Source: Bradyrhizobium sp. CCBAU 53421 (GTDB lineage Bacteria > Pseudomonadota > Alphaproteobacteria > Rhizobiales > Xanthobacteraceae). Taken from it: a DNA stretch of 64,000 nt. This document shows, in pieces, positions 26,803 to 37,468 of this stretch. Each line of letters starts with the position of its first letter. Positions within the stretch are counted from its first letter, which is position 1. Both the position numbers and the translations under genes were made by a program. The stretch lies in contig NZ_CP030047.1 of the NCBI RefSeq assembly GCF_015291625.1, forward strand, positions 5,704,001 to 5,768,000, written 5' to 3'. The notes beneath the pieces are model-generated. The model was not told the DNA's origin. It did not search any database and saw only the letters and a list, made by a program, of their open reading frames with translations.

Positions 26803-27483
26803 TTGAACATCTCCCTCTACGACGTCTCCGTCTGGGTGCTGCCGCTGGTGATCGCCATCACGTTTCACGAAGCAGCGCACGGCTTCGTCGCGCACAGGCT
26901 TGGCGACGACACCGCGTGGAAGCTCGGCCGCGTCAGCTTCAACCCGCTGAAGCACATCGATCCGTTCGGCACGCTGATCCTGCCCGCGGTGCTGCTGTTC
27001 GCGCATTCGCCGTTCCTGTTCGGCTACGCCAAGCCGGTGCCGGTGAACTTCCGCAAGCTCAACCATCCCAAGCTCGACATGGTGTGGGTGGCCCTGGCCG
27101 GCCCGGTCACCAACATCATCCTGGCGACTGCGGCGGCCCTGGCATTCCACGCGCTGCCACTGGTTCCCGCCGATGCGGCAAAATGGACCGCTGACAATTT
27201 GAAAAACGCCTTCCTGATCAACATCGTGCTCGCGATCTTCAACATGATGCCGATCCCGCCGCTGGACGGCGGCCGGGTCGCGGTCGGGCTACTGCCGCGG
27301 CCGCTGGCGATCCCGCTCGCCCGGCTGGAGCCCTACGGCATGCTGATCCTGATCGGGCTGTTGATCCTGCTGCCCGTGATCGGCAGGCAGGTCGGCCTAA
27401 ATCTTGATGTTATTTCAATGATACTGCGAACTCTGACCGGCTATGTAATCAACGCCCTTCTCCTCATTACCGGAAACACATAG
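26803..27483 (+). CDS. site-2 protease family (M50) membrane metalloprotease
   Basis: The 226-residue protein has the zinc motif HEAAH (His22-Glu23-x2-His26) in its first helix and the third ligand in NMMPIPPLDGG (Asp155), the LDG motif of M50 intramembrane proteases. Five to six hydrophobic segments surround them; no PDZ domain is present. The start is TTG at 26803, since the next methionine would remove the active site. A GAGGCGGCAG stretch upstream can serve as ribosome-binding site. Its substrate is unknown. Confidence 0.9.
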   Translation: MNISLYDVSVWVLPLVIAITFHEAAHGFVAHRLGDDTAWKLGRVSFNPLKHIDPFGTLILPAVLLFAHSPFLFGYAKPVPVNFRKLNHPKLDMVWVALAGPVTNIILATAAALAFHALPLVPADAAKWTADNLKNAFLINIVLAIFNMMPIPPLDGGRVAVGLLPRPLAIPLARLEPYGMLILIGLLILLPVIGRQVGLNLDVISMILRTLTGYVINALLLITGNT

Positions 27484-27496
27484 CCTTGATTTGCGC

Positions 27497-27988
27497 ATGA
27501 CCCGATTGGAAGATCAGAACCCAATCTTTCATGCTCAGGGACGGGAATGCTTCGAGGCCATGGTGATCAAAGCTGCCGACATGCTGATTGCACGACGCGC
27601 CGACACCCGCGCGCGGGCTGACTTTGCAACCTGGAAGATGATGGCGAAGCTGAACGGCGCCTCCGCCCTGCCGCCGGAGGCGCAGAATTTCCTGGCCATC
27701 TACAAGAAGCTGCTGGAACAGATGAGCGATGCCGACGCCAGCGAGGCGACGATCCAGGAGATGTACCGCACCTACTATGCGGAGATGGGCGGCGCCGGCA
27801 AAGCGCCCGAGGTTCCGGCGCGCACGCGCGAACCGGTTGCCGACACCGGCAATGTCACCGCGTTCCGCCGCCTGCCTGCCAAGAAGGCGGCGACCTCCGC
27901 TCCGAACGCCAAGCGTCCGATGCCGGTGGCGCTGATCTTCGCCTGCCTCGTCGTGGTCTACGTCGCGATCCGCTACTACTGGAAATAG
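27497..27988 (+). CDS. hypothetical protein with C-terminal membrane anchor
   Basis: This 163-residue protein has a soluble helical N-domain (about 1-100), an Ala/Pro/Lys-rich linker (about 105-140) and a single C-terminal transmembrane helix (VALIFACLVVVYVAIRYYWK). It begins 14 bp after the site-2 protease gene, so the two probably form an operon. A tail-anchored protein next to an intramembrane protease could be a substrate or adaptor of that protease. I recognise no family. Confidence 0.75.
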   Translation: MTRLEDQNPIFHAQGRECFEAMVIKAADMLIARRADTRARADFATWKMMAKLNGASALPPEAQNFLAIYKKLLEQMSDADASEATIQEMYRTYYAEMGGAGKAPEVPARTREPVADTGNVTAFRRLPAKKAATSAPNAKRPMPVALIFACLVVVYVAIRYYWK

Positions 27989-28181
27989 CGCGACCGCGCT
28001 TCAAGCCATTCCCGCTTTCATCATCGACGCGCGTGCCGCGGCATCGCGTCGCGCGCGACTAGCCGCTCAATCGCCGCAGCGTGGAATATCGCGCGCGATC
28101 GATCGCGCCTGTGCCCTAGGCGATGCGCCCGATGCCGGGCATAATGAGGAACTCAAGAACAAAAATCATACTGGAGGACAG

Positions 28182-29402
28182 ATGAAGCGTTCCATTGCAG
28201 CCTTGATCATGACGACAAGCCTCGTTTTCGCGGGCGGTGCATCGGCGCAGACGATGGACAAGGTCGCCAAGGTCGGCGCCCTCGGCGATCAGTCCGGTCT
28301 CTATCAGGATATCGGCGGTCCCGGTTCGACGGTGGCGGCGCAGATGGCGATCGAGGATTCCGGGCTGCTGGCCAAGGGCTGGAAGATCGACCTGGTCTCG
28401 GCCGATCACCAGAACAAGCCCGATGTCGCCGTCAACATCGGCAAGCAGTGGATCGATGTCGAGAAGGTCGACGTGTTCGTCGATCTCGCAGCTTCCAATG
28501 TCGGGCTTGCGATTGCGAACCTCGCCAAGGAGAAGAACGTCGTCAACCTGAACTCGGGCTCCGCCTCGTCCGACCTCACCGGGGCGCAATGCTCGCCGAA
28601 TACGGTGCATTGGGTCTACGACACCTACATGCTCGCCAACGGCACCGGCAAGGCGCTGGTGAAATCCGGCGGCGACAGCTGGTTCTTCCTCACCGCCGAC
28701 TATGCGTTCGGCCAGGCGCTCGAGCGCGACACCTCGGCGGTCGTCACCGCGAATGGCGGCAAGGTGCTCGGCAGCGTCAAGCATCCGCTCAACAACGCGG
28801 ATTTCTCGTCGTTCCTGCTGCAGGCGCAAAGCTCGAAGGCCAAGATCGTCGGTCTCGCCAATGCCGGCGGCGATACCACCAACGCGATCAAGCAGGCCGC
28901 CGAATTCGGTATCGTCTCGGGCGGCCAGCGGCTTGCGGGCATGCTGCTGTTCATCACCGACATCAACGCGCTCGGCCTCAACGTCGCGCAGGGCCTCAAC
29001 TTCACCGAGACGTTCTACTGGGACATGAACGACCAGACCCGCGCCTTCACCAAGCGCTTCATGGAGCGGTTCAAGAAGAACCCGCCGACCATGGTGCAGG
29101 CCGGCGTCTATTCGTCGCTGATCCACTATTTCAAGGCACTGGAAGCGCTCGGTGGCAATCCGCATGACGGCCGCGTCGTCGTCGCCAAGATGAAGGAGTT
29201 GCCGACCGACGATCCGCTGTTCGGCAAGGGTTCGATCCGCATCGACGGCCGCAAGATCCACCCCGCCTATCTGTTCGAGGTGAAGAAGCCACAGGAATCG
29301 AAATATCCGTGGGACTATTACAAGCTGGTGGCAACCATCCCGGCGGATGAAGCCTTCCTGCCGCTCGAGAAGAGCGTCTGCCCGCTGGTGAAGAAGAGCT
29401 GA
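28182..29402 (+). CDS. branched-chain-amino-acid-type ABC substrate-binding protein (orphan)
   Basis: The 406-residue protein has a Sec signal peptide (cleavage after ASAQ, about residue 23). A type I periplasmic-binding fold of the LivJ/AmiC family follows (VGALGDQSGLYQDIGGPGS; DLAASNVGLAIANLAKEKN; SWFFLTADYAFGQALE). CTGGAGGA precedes the ATG. No permease or ATPase gene is adjacent, so it must pair with a transporter encoded elsewhere. It is closed by a repeat-derived hairpin. Confidence 0.9.
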   Translation: MKRSIAALIMTTSLVFAGGASAQTMDKVAKVGALGDQSGLYQDIGGPGSTVAAQMAIEDSGLLAKGWKIDLVSADHQNKPDVAVNIGKQWIDVEKVDVFVDLAASNVGLAIANLAKEKNVVNLNSGSASSDLTGAQCSPNTVHWVYDTYMLANGTGKALVKSGGDSWFFLTADYAFGQALERDTSAVVTANGGKVLGSVKHPLNNADFSSFLLQAQSSKAKIVGLANAGGDTTNAIKQAAEFGIVSGGQRLAGMLLFITDINALGLNVAQGLNFTETFYWDMNDQTRAFTKRFMERFKKNPPTMVQAGVYSSLIHYFKALEALGGNPHDGRVVVAKMKELPTDDPLFGKGSIRIDGRKIHPAYLFEVKKPQESKYPWDYYKLVATIPADEAFLPLEKSVCPLVKKS

Positions 29403-29410
29403 GACGACCT

Positions 29411-29459
29411 CATTCCGGGGCTCGCCAACGGGTCCGCGCAAAGCGCGGCCCGGAATGAC
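29411..29459. repeat. short palindromic repeat between convergent genes
   Basis: CATTCCGGG at the left and CCCGGAATG at the right form the outer stem; CCGCGC/GCGCGG forms an inner hairpin. It lies between the convergent binding-protein and tonB genes and may terminate both. Confidence 0.65.
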
Positions 29460-29464
29460 AGCGG

Positions 29465-30259
29465 CTACTTCTTCGGCTTGTTGAAGGTGACGGGAAGCGT
29501 GAAGGAGAACTGGTCCTGCGTCAGTCCGGCCGGCGGCGCGGGAACCGGATCGGAACGGTGGACCATCGAGACCGCGGCATCGTCGAACGCGGCATCTCCG
29601 GAGGTTTCCATCACGGCGACCGACAGGACCTTGCCGAGGCGATTGAGCACCAGGGCAAGCTTGACCTTGCCCTCCTTGGCCTTGACGTTCTCCGGGAATT
29701 TCTTGTGCTGGTCGAGATAGGCGCTGATCTTCTTGCCCCAGTTGGCCGTCAGCGCGAGCTTGTCCTTGCCGATCCCGGGATTGGGCGCCTTGGTGGTCTC
29801 CGACTGACGCGTTGCGTCCTCCAGCTTGGTTGGCGATTGGTCTTGGTGCCTCTCGGCGGCCTCGCTGGTCTCGGTCTGCACCTTGGCGACCTGGGCATCC
29901 TCCTCCTTCGGCTTCTTGCTGTTGTCTTCCGTGACGATGCGGTCGGCGTCCTCGGTCTCGGTCGGCTTGGCCTGCGGAAGGTCGGTCTCCTTGACCTCCG
30001 CCTTCTGCTGGGTCATTTCCGGCGAAGCTTCCTGTGCGCGGTCCTCCGGTCCGGGGGGCGCCGAGTTATCCTCGTCGGTTGCTGAGGCAAGCTCGATGGC
30101 GTACTCCGCGCCGGCAGCGCCAAGCCCCTCGTCGCCGTCGTCGCGCAAATTCGTCAGCGCCAGCGCCGCGCCGCCGAGATGCAGCCCGACCGCCGTCACC
30201 GCGGCAATCACCCAGAGCCGCTTCGACGTCCGCAGATCGAGATCGGGGTTGGTGGACAT
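29465..30259 (-). CDS. tonB: TonB family energy transducer
   Basis: TonB spans the periplasm to pass energy from ExbB-ExbD to outer-membrane receptors. The 264-residue protein has one N-terminal transmembrane helix (about 15-37), a long charged Lys/Glu/Pro-containing linker (about 60-175) and a C-terminal TonB domain (FPENVKAKEGKVKLALVLNRLGKV). It is the last gene of the receptor-piuC-exbB-exbD-tonB unit, 12 bp after exbD. It probably serves the receptor encoded at the front of the operon. Confidence 0.92.
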   Translation of the reverse strand: MSTNPDLDLRTSKRLWVIAAVTAVGLHLGGAALALTNLRDDGDEGLGAAGAEYAIELASATDEDNSAPPGPEDRAQEASPEMTQQKAEVKETDLPQAKPTETEDADRIVTEDNSKKPKEEDAQVAKVQTETSEAAERHQDQSPTKLEDATRQSETTKAPNPGIGKDKLALTANWGKKISAYLDQHKKFPENVKAKEGKVKLALVLNRLGKVLSVAVMETSGDAAFDDAAVSMVHRSDPVPAPPAGLTQDQFSFTLPVTFNKPKK

Positions 30260-30271
30260 CGCTGCTCGCCG

Positions 30272-30736
30272 TCAGGGTTTGGCCGGCTCGGCCTGCGCCG
30301 CCGCGGGCGCGCCCGGCACGCCCTCGAGCGCGACCAACTTGACATGCGTGTAGCCACCGGCGCGCAACAGCTCCATCACGCCCATCAGCTCGCCATAGGG
30401 CACCATGCGATCGGCGCGCAGGAAGACGTATTTGTCCCTGGTCATGTCGGGCACCGCATCGAGCGAATTGACGAGGTCGGCCCGCTTCACCGCGTTCTCG
30501 CCGATCGCCAGCGTCAGGTCGGGCTTGATGCTGACATAAGTCGGCTTGTCCGGCTTCTTCTGCGGCGTCGCGCTGGAGGTCGGCAGATCGATCGGCAGGT
30601 CGACGGTCGAGAGCGGCGCCGCCACCATGAAGATGATCAGCAGCACCAGCATCACGTCGATGAACGGCGTGACGTTGATCTCGTGGGATTCCGCGAAATC
30701 GTCGTCGCCGTCGTTCTCGGAGATCGAGACTGCCAT
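30272..30736 (-). CDS. exbD: biopolymer transport protein ExbD
   Basis: This 154-residue protein has a short cytoplasmic N-terminus, one transmembrane helix (about 22-42) and a periplasmic domain. Asp27 in TPFIDVMLVLLIIFM is the proton-conducting aspartate of ExbD/TolR. It starts three bases after exbB ends. Together with ExbB it uses the proton gradient to drive TonB. Confidence 0.95.
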   Translation of the reverse strand: MAVSISENDGDDDFAESHEINVTPFIDVMLVLLIIFMVAAPLSTVDLPIDLPTSSATPQKKPDKPTYVSIKPDLTLAIGENAVKRADLVNSLDAVPDMTRDKYVFLRADRMVPYGELMGVMELLRAGGYTHVKLVALEGVPGAPAAAQAEPAKP

Positions 30737-30739
30737 CGC

Positions 30740-31759
<1,020 letters not shown>

Positions 31760-31762
31760 CAG

Positions 31763-32452
31763 TTACACTTCAGCCCAGTGACGGATCAGGTTGTGATAAA
31801 TCCCGGTCAATTTGACCGTTTCAGGGTCGTCGCGGCCCAGCCGCTCCACCAGAGCCTGGATCGCTGTATCGAGATCGAAGATCAGGCTGCGCGCGTGGGC
31901 ATCCCGTACCATGCTCTGTAGCCAGAAAAAAGACGCTACCCGCGTCCCCCGCGTGACCGGCGTGACCAGATGCAAGCTGGACGCAGGATAAACCACGAGA
32001 TCGCCTGCCGGCAGCTTGATTTCATGCGACCCGTAGAGGTCTTCGATGACGAGCTCGCCGCCATCATAGTCCTCCGGCTCCGATAAAAACAGCGTGACCG
32101 ACAGGTCGGTGCGGATCCGCATGCCCGTCAGCCTGTCGCCCCGCACCGCATTGTCGACATGCAGGCCGAAATGGTGCCCGTCGCTTGCGGCATAGCGGTT
32201 GAACAAGGGTGGAAAGATTTGAAGCGGAATCGCCGCCGAGATGAAGCGCGGGCTCGCCGACAGCGCCGACAGGATCCGGTTGCCGAGCAGCCTGGCGACC
32301 TCGCTGTCGGGCGGCAACTGCTCGTTGCGCTTGACCATCGCGGACGCAGCCCCCGCGGTCGAGCGGCCGTCCTCCCAATCGCTGGCGTCCATGATGCGGC
32401 GGAAGTCCGCCACATCAGCCTTGTCCAATACGTTGGGAATACAGACCAGCAT
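31763..32452 (-). CDS. piuC: PiuC-type Fe(II)/2-oxoglutarate-dependent hydroxylase (PKHD type)
   Basis: The 229-residue prolyl-4-hydroxylase-like enzyme carries the metal ligands His98-x-Asp100 ([13 protein letters not shown]) and His161 ([11 protein letters not shown]), with Arg171 placed to bind 2-oxoglutarate. PiuC proteins accompany TonB-dependent siderophore receptors and are induced by iron limitation. Their substrate is still unclear. Here it lies between the receptor (20-bp gap) and exbB (3-bp gap). Confidence 0.93.
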   Translation of the reverse strand: MLVCIPNVLDKADVADFRRIMDASDWEDGRSTAGAASAMVKRNEQLPPDSEVARLLGNRILSALSASPRFISAAIPLQIFPPLFNRYAASDGHHFGLHVDNAVRGDRLTGMRIRTDLSVTLFLSEPEDYDGGELVIEDLYGSHEIKLPAGDLVVYPASSLHLVTPVTRGTRVASFFWLQSMVRDAHARSLIFDLDTAIQALVERLGRDDPETVKLTGIYHNLIRHWAEV

Positions 32453-32472
32453 CTTGTGCCGCGAAGCCTCCG

Positions 32473-35028
32473 TCAGTAACGCGCAGAAACGACCAGATAC
32501 GCCGCGCGTCCCGGCGCTTCGAGCACGAACGGCGCCGCGCTCTGGTACAGCGCGTCATAGTAGCGCTTGTCGAAGATGTTGTTGACGAACAGCTTCATGG
32601 TCCAGTGCTTGTCGATCTTGGCCTCGGCAAAGGCGTCGAAGCGCCAGTAGCTCGGGATCGACGTGCCCTGGTTGGCCGCGAGCAGCGTGCCGCCATAGAC
32701 CTTGGAGCGATACACCGCCTGCCCGCCGAGCTCCCACATGTCGGTGAGCTGGTACTTCGTCAACATGCTGAATGACTGATGCGCGACGTTGGCGAGCGGC
32801 AGTCCGACGTTGCTGGAATACAGGATCGTATTGGCCGGCGGTGCCAGCGACCGCGTCACCTCCGACTGCATCAGCACGAGGCCGCCGAACACGCTCCACT
32901 TGTCGGTGATCTTGCCGCCGACGCCGAGATCGATACCGCGGATGCGGTATGCGGCACCCGCCGTGATGCAGGATACGTTGCCGGTCGTTCCGGCCGGATA
33001 GACGCATCCCGGGATCGCAACAGCTGCAGTGGTGCTGTTGACGTTTTGCGCTTCGCGGGCGTTTTCCTTCTCGGTCTGGAACAACGCCGCGGTCACCAGA
33101 AGATGGCGGTCGAACAGCTCCCACTTGGTGCCGACCTCGATCGCCTTGTTCTTCTCCGGCCCGAAGATCTGGTTGTTGCCGCCGTTGAGAACCGGATTGA
33201 TGCCGCCATAGGCGGTGCTGGTGCCGTCGAACTCGGCGCCGACCGGATTGGACGAGGTCGCGTAGGCCGCATAGACGCTGCCGTTCGGCAGCGGCTTCAA
33301 CGTCAGGCCGACGTTGAAGTTCGGCATTCCGAACTCGGCCGACTGCTGACCGAAGGCGCCACTCGATGCGTAGCCGGACGTGTTGATCTTGTAGTCGTCG
33401 TAACGGACGCCGCCATTGAGGATGACGAAGTCGTTGTAGTTGGCGGAATCCATCACGTATCCGCTCACGGTGTCGATCCCGATCCTGGTCGGCCTGCCGC
33501 TGAGGCTCGCGCTGTTCGTAAACGGGATGTTCGTGTATTGCGGGTTGAAGACGCTGACGCCGGAGAGCGAGCCGTTTCCGCTGAAAGTCGACGTGCCGGT
33601 CGTGATTTCGGAGGCCAGACCGGAATAACTGTCGATCGAAGACCGCTCGTTGTCGTATTCGACGCCGGCCGTTGTGGTGTGCTTGAAGCCGAGCCCGTCG
33701 ACCGACTTGTAGGTCGCCTCGGTCTGGTTGGCGAACACGTCCGTGACCTGATAGCGGCTCTGCGGGTTGGCGTTGAGGGTCGAGGCCGAGAGCGGGTTGG
33801 TCAGCGTCGGCTGTTCCGGTAGCGTGCCGATGTAGTTCTGGGTCGAACGCGATTCCCGGATCTTGTTGCTGATCACGAGGTCCGGCGTGATCTGCACTTC
33901 GGCATTGATCGTGCCGATATCCTGCCCGGTCCTGAAGAAGTCGCGATTGACGAAGCCGTAGAAGTTATTGCGGTTGACGCCGAAGTCCGGGAACGGCCCG
34001 CCGGCCGTGCTGGCAGTGCTCGGCCGGTAGTAAGGCACGCCGAAGTCCGGGATGCCGGTGAGCTCGGTGTGGATGTAGTTGCCGGTGATCTTCACCGCAT
34101 CGACCGGCTTCCACGTTCCGGCCACGAACGCACCGTCGCGATTGTCGGTGACATAGCTGCGGCCGGCGACGCCGGCATCCTGGAACAGGCCGCCGGCGCG
34201 GATCGCCAGCGTCGGGCTGATCACCTGGTTGACGTCGAGCGTCACCCGCTTGGTGCGATCGGTGCCGAACGTCGTGTCCATGTTGTAGAAGCTGTTCTCC
34301 GTCGTCGCCTGCTTGGTGACGATGTTGATCGCGCCGCCTGTGGTGCCGCGGCCTGCAAAGGACGAGCCCGGGCCGCGCAGGATCTCGACCTGCTCGGTGA
34401 AGAAGTTCTCGCGGACGCTGACGCCGGCGTCGCGCACGCCGTCGATGAAGATGTCGTTGCGCGCGTCGAAGCCGCGGATGAAGAAGCGGTCGCCGAACGC
34501 ATTGCCGCCCTCGCCCGTGCCGAGCGTGACGCCGGCCGTCGACAGGATCGCCGATTTCAGCGAGGTGGCGTTCTTGTCTTCGAGCACGTCCTTGGTCAGC
34601 ACCGTGACCGACTTCGGCGTGTTCAGAATCGGCTCGGGATACTTCCCGGAGGCCTGCAAACGGTCGCCCTTGTACGGCGCGGCCGGATCCGCGTAGCGGT
34701 CGCGATCGGCGGGAAGGCCGCCGGCGTTGGGGAACGGCACCGGCGCCTGCTGGGCCTGCTGATTGGTGCGACGCGCGGCGCGGCGCAGCGCGTTACGGGC
34801 GCGGACCTGATCCGAGGTGGGCTTTGACGTGACGGGGCGCGGGCGCGCGACCGGGGCATCCACATTCACCGGCGGCAGGCTGGATTGTTGCGCTTCAGCC
34901 CCCGAGAACGACGCCACCGCGATCAGGCTCGCGACAGCCGAGACCTTCGTGGTGGAGTAACCCGTATCGTCAGCCGAACCAATCGCCGCATCGAAGCGCA
35001 GCGATCTCGGCGCCTTCACATTGCTCAT
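32473..35028 (-). CDS. TonB-dependent siderophore receptor
   Basis: The 851-residue outer-membrane protein has an N-terminal extension and probable signal ([16 protein letters not shown]), a plug domain (about 125-245; [45 protein letters not shown]) and a 22-strand barrel ending in an aromatic residue (SARY). Its resemblance is to catecholate/Fiu-type receptors. The start ATG 35028 follows GGGGGCG; a GTG at 35037 is an alternative. The roughly 260-bp leader holds four TTCTAA motifs suggestive of iron control. It is the first gene of the operon. Confidence 0.93.
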   Translation of the reverse strand: MSNVKAPRSLRFDAAIGSADDTGYSTTKVSAVASLIAVASFSGAEAQQSSLPPVNVDAPVARPRPVTSKPTSDQVRARNALRRAARRTNQQAQQAPVPFPNAGGLPADRDRYADPAAPYKGDRLQASGKYPEPILNTPKSVTVLTKDVLEDKNATSLKSAILSTAGVTLGTGEGGNAFGDRFFIRGFDARNDIFIDGVRDAGVSVRENFFTEQVEILRGPGSSFAGRGTTGGAINIVTKQATTENSFYNMDTTFGTDRTKRVTLDVNQVISPTLAIRAGGLFQDAGVAGRSYVTDNRDGAFVAGTWKPVDAVKITGNYIHTELTGIPDFGVPYYRPSTASTAGGPFPDFGVNRNNFYGFVNRDFFRTGQDIGTINAEVQITPDLVISNKIRESRSTQNYIGTLPEQPTLTNPLSASTLNANPQSRYQVTDVFANQTEATYKSVDGLGFKHTTTAGVEYDNERSSIDSYSGLASEITTGTSTFSGNGSLSGVSVFNPQYTNIPFTNSASLSGRPTRIGIDTVSGYVMDSANYNDFVILNGGVRYDDYKINTSGYASSGAFGQQSAEFGMPNFNVGLTLKPLPNGSVYAAYATSSNPVGAEFDGTSTAYGGINPVLNGGNNQIFGPEKNKAIEVGTKWELFDRHLLVTAALFQTEKENAREAQNVNSTTAAVAIPGCVYPAGTTGNVSCITAGAAYRIRGIDLGVGGKITDKWSVFGGLVLMQSEVTRSLAPPANTILYSSNVGLPLANVAHQSFSMLTKYQLTDMWELGGQAVYRSKVYGGTLLAANQGTSIPSYWRFDAFAEAKIDKHWTMKLFVNNIFDKRYYDALYQSAAPFVLEAPGRAAYLVVSARY

Positions 35029-35167
35029 GTCTTGCACGCCCCCAGAAAAGCCAGTCCGTTCGCGATATCACGATGCGACGAACTGTCTCTTTCGGTTATC
35101 GAGCGTGACCTTTTTTATCAATGCGATGAGCGCCACAGTCCGCTTGAATCGCCCCAATTCAAAGCGA

Positions 35168-35231
35168 TTCTAATTTGTGATTTGAAATCGTTCTAAGCTC
35201 TAGTTTTTAAGCGTTCTAATAATCGTTCTAA
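35168..35231 (-). promoter_or_regulatory. iron-responsive (Irr/ICE-like) element cluster
   Basis: TTCTAA occurs at 35168, 35191, 35214 and 35226, giving spacings of 23, 23 and 12 bp. Partial opposite half-sites are present, e.g. TTTGAA-N4-TTCTAA at 35181-35196. Rhizobial Irr boxes are AT-rich inverted repeats built on TTAGAA/TTCTAA halves, so iron-dependent control of the receptor operon is likely. Binding is inferred. Confidence 0.55.
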
Positions 35232-35288
35232 ACTCATCCGACACAACGCGGGCCGCGCCTTTCGGGCGCCAGACAATTCTCTCCACGG

Positions 35289-35528
35289 TCACCCGGCGCT
35301 TGGTGGCTTCATCAGCGAGAACAGCTCGTCGATGGTCCGCTGCGCGACCTGCCGCACGCGGTCGCTGTTCTCGAGGCCGGCGATGTTGACGCCGTTGACG
35401 ACGGCTTTGATCTCGTCGCGGAAGTCGGTGAGAAAACGCAGCGGATCACGCTGCTCGTTGGCGACGCGTGCGATCAATCCGGTGACCAGGATTTGACATG
35501 CCATCATGCGCCCGTTCAACTCATCCAT
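35289..35528 (-). CDS. small hypothetical protein
   Basis: The 79-residue helical protein starts MDELNGRMMACQILVTGLIARVA and ends in TIDELFSLMKPPSAG. A GAGG sequence six bases before ATG 35528 supports this start; ATG 35540 is an alternative. The longer open frame upstream is low-complexity Arg/Ser and is not credible. It lies between the receptor promoter region and marR. I recognise no family. Confidence 0.6.
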   Translation of the reverse strand: MDELNGRMMACQILVTGLIARVANEQRDPLRFLTDFRDEIKAVVNGVNIAGLENSDRVRQVAQRTIDELFSLMKPPSAG

Positions 35529-35655
35529 CGCTGCCCTCATCCTCTCGCATCGTCGCTGCGCGATATGAACGACATCCCGCGGCGTTTCAACCGCGTCGCG
35601 CAAACTGCATCGGGTGAGCGGATGGAGAGCCGGTCCGGACGCGAGGAGACCCGCG

Positions 35656-36117
35656 CTATTTCGCGGCGATGTGCTCGGCATCCTCGCCGAGCGCCTTGAT
35701 GCGATCCTTGACCTCGCGAAGCGTGGCGAGACCGCTCTCGACATGCTTGTCGGATACGTCGCGGAGCACGTCGCCGGCGATCTCATCGCGCAAGCTGTCG
35801 AGATCGTCGACGAGGCGGCGCCCGCTTTTCGTCAGGAACAGGCGATTGGCGCGGCGATCCCTGGGATCGGGACGGCGCTCGAGCAGGCCGTGTTCGACGA
35901 GGCGGTCAAGCAGCCGCACCAGCGAGATCGGCTGCAGCTCGAGCACGTCGGCAAGGTCGACCTGGGACAGCCCTTCCTGCTCGCGCAGGCGGAACAGCAC
36001 GATCCATTGGGCGCGCGTGGTGCCTCGCGCCTTGGCGCGATGATCGATATAGTTGCGCAGCAGCCTGGAACTCTCGACGAGCTGCGCAATGAACTGGCGT
36101 TTGAGATCGCGCGACAT
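35656..36117 (-). CDS. MarR family transcriptional regulator
   Basis: The 153-residue protein has the MarR winged helix (TTRAQWIVLFRLREQEGLSQVDLADVLELQPISLVRLLDRLVEHGLLERRPDPRDRRANRLFLT), with DPRDRRAN as the wing. The start is ATG 36117; an in-frame extension to 36180 would cover the operator. It diverges from an RND efflux operon and a palindrome lies between them, so it probably represses that pump. Confidence 0.92.
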   Translation of the reverse strand: MSRDLKRQFIAQLVESSRLLRNYIDHRAKARGTTRAQWIVLFRLREQEGLSQVDLADVLELQPISLVRLLDRLVEHGLLERRPDPRDRRANRLFLTKSGRRLVDDLDSLRDEIAGDVLRDVSDKHVESGLATLREVKDRIKALGEDAEHIAAK

Positions 36118-36165
36118 GGGGTCCTCGGTGCGTTTCCCGGGCGAAATGTTTCTGCTCGTTTCTGG

Positions 36166-36189
36166 CCTAAACCTTTCCAAATGTTTAGG
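36166..36189. promoter_or_regulatory. putative MarR operator
   Basis: CCTAAAC and GTTTAGG arms flank a 10-bp spacer which itself contains TTT/AAA symmetry, giving a 24-bp near-palindrome. It lies in the marR-efflux divergent region, about 110 bp before the adaptor gene. A TGTGT-TT-ACACA repeat follows at 36205-36216. Confidence 0.6.
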
Positions 36190-36298
36190 ATTCTCAAGCC
36201 TTGGTGTGTTTACACATTAAGTGCACGCATATTATATCCGCAAGCTCTGTGAACCGTTTCGATCACCCATTATTGTTACGTCGAACCCAAGAGTCCGC

Positions 36299-37468
36299 AT
36301 GTCAAAGTCACGCACCATCGGTTGGGTTTTAGTGATCGCTGCGGTCGGCGCCGCCGGTTATTTCGGCTGGCAAAAATACACCAGCAACCAGCTGACGGCC
36401 GAAGCCGCGCAGAAGCGTTCCGCCCAGCGCCCGGCCGTCCCGGTCAAAATATCGCCGGTCGAGAAGGCCGACTTCCCGGTCTATCTGACCGGTCTCGGCA
36501 CGGTGCAGGCGTTCAACACCGTCCAGGTCCGCACCCGGGTCGACGGCCAGATCACCAAGATCGCGTTCAAGGAAGGCCAGTTCGTCAAGGCGGGCGACAC
36601 GCTGGTCGAGATCGATCCCCGGCCCTATCAGGCAACGCTCGACCAGGCCAAGGCCAAGAAGGCCCAGGACGAGGCCAACCTCGCCAACGCCAATCTCGAC
36701 CTGCAGCGCTACACCAAGCTCGGCGAATTCGCGACGCGCCAGCAACTCGATACCCAGCGCTCCACCGTGGCCCAGCTGACGGCCCAGATCGCCGCCGACG
36801 AGGCGGCCATCTTCAACGCCCAGACCCAGGTCGACTACGCCACCGTGAAGTCCCCGATCGACGGCATCGTCGGCCTGCGGCTGGTCGATATCGGCAACAT
36901 CGTCAACGCCTCGGCCCAGACCGGCATCGTGACGATCACCCAGATCGAGCCGATCACGGTGATCTTCACCGCACCGGAAGACCAGCTGCCCGATATCAAG
37001 GCGGCACTGGCGGCGGCACCGCCCAAGACCATTGCCCTGACCACCGACGCCAAGCGGGTGCTGTCCACCGGAGCTCTGGCGCTGATCAACAACCAAGTCG
37101 ACACCACCAGCGGGACTGTCCGGCTGAAGGCGGTGTTTGATAACAAGGACCATGCGCTGTGGCCGGGCCAGTCGGTCTCGACCCGGCTTCTGGTCAAAAT
37201 CTTGAAGGATGCCACCGTCGTCCCGGATGACGCGGTGCAACATGGCACCGAAGGCCTCTACGCGTATTCAGTCAATCAGGAGAACAAGGCCGAGCTTCGC
37301 AAGCTAAAGGTCAGCCAGTCGATCGACGGCAAGTCGGTGATCGATGAGGGCCTGTCGCCGGGACAGCAGGTGATCACCGCGGGCCAGTACAAGGTCTCGC
37401 CGGGAACCCTGGTGACGACGGCGGTGGCGAGCTCGGACCAGTCACAGTCGAAGGTTACGCAGGAATGA
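36299..37468 (+). CDS. RND efflux periplasmic adaptor subunit (MdtA-like)
   Basis: This 389-residue membrane-fusion protein has an N-terminal anchor helix (TIGWVLVIAAVGAAGYFGW), a barrel-sandwich domain (TVQVRTRVDGQITKIAFKEGQFVKAGDTLVEIDPRPY), a helical hairpin (about 100-175) and beta-barrel domains (SPIDGIVGLRLVDIGNIV). It bridges the inner-membrane pump and an outer-membrane channel. ATG 36299 is chosen because it starts at the anchor. The pump gene overlaps it by four bases. Confidence 0.93.
   Translation: MSKSRTIGWVLVIAAVGAAGYFGWQKYTSNQLTAEAAQKRSAQRPAVPVKISPVEKADFPVYLTGLGTVQAFNTVQVRTRVDGQITKIAFKEGQFVKAGDTLVEIDPRPYQATLDQAKAKKAQDEANLANANLDLQRYTKLGEFATRQQLDTQRSTVAQLTAQIAADEAAIFNAQTQVDYATVKSPIDGIVGLRLVDIGNIVNASAQTGIVTITQIEPITVIFTAPEDQLPDIKAALAAAPPKTIALTTDAKRVLSTGALALINNQVDTTSGTVRLKAVFDNKDHALWPGQSVSTRLLVKILKDATVVPDDAVQHGTEGLYAYSVNQENKAELRKLKVSQSIDGKSVIDEGLSPGQQVITAGQYKVSPGTLVTTAVASSDQSQSKVTQE

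Noticed and set aside
35541..35786. N-terminal extension of the small gene at 35289-35528
   Set aside because: The added sequence is Arg/Ser-rich, overlaps marR antisense and lacks a ribosome-binding site.
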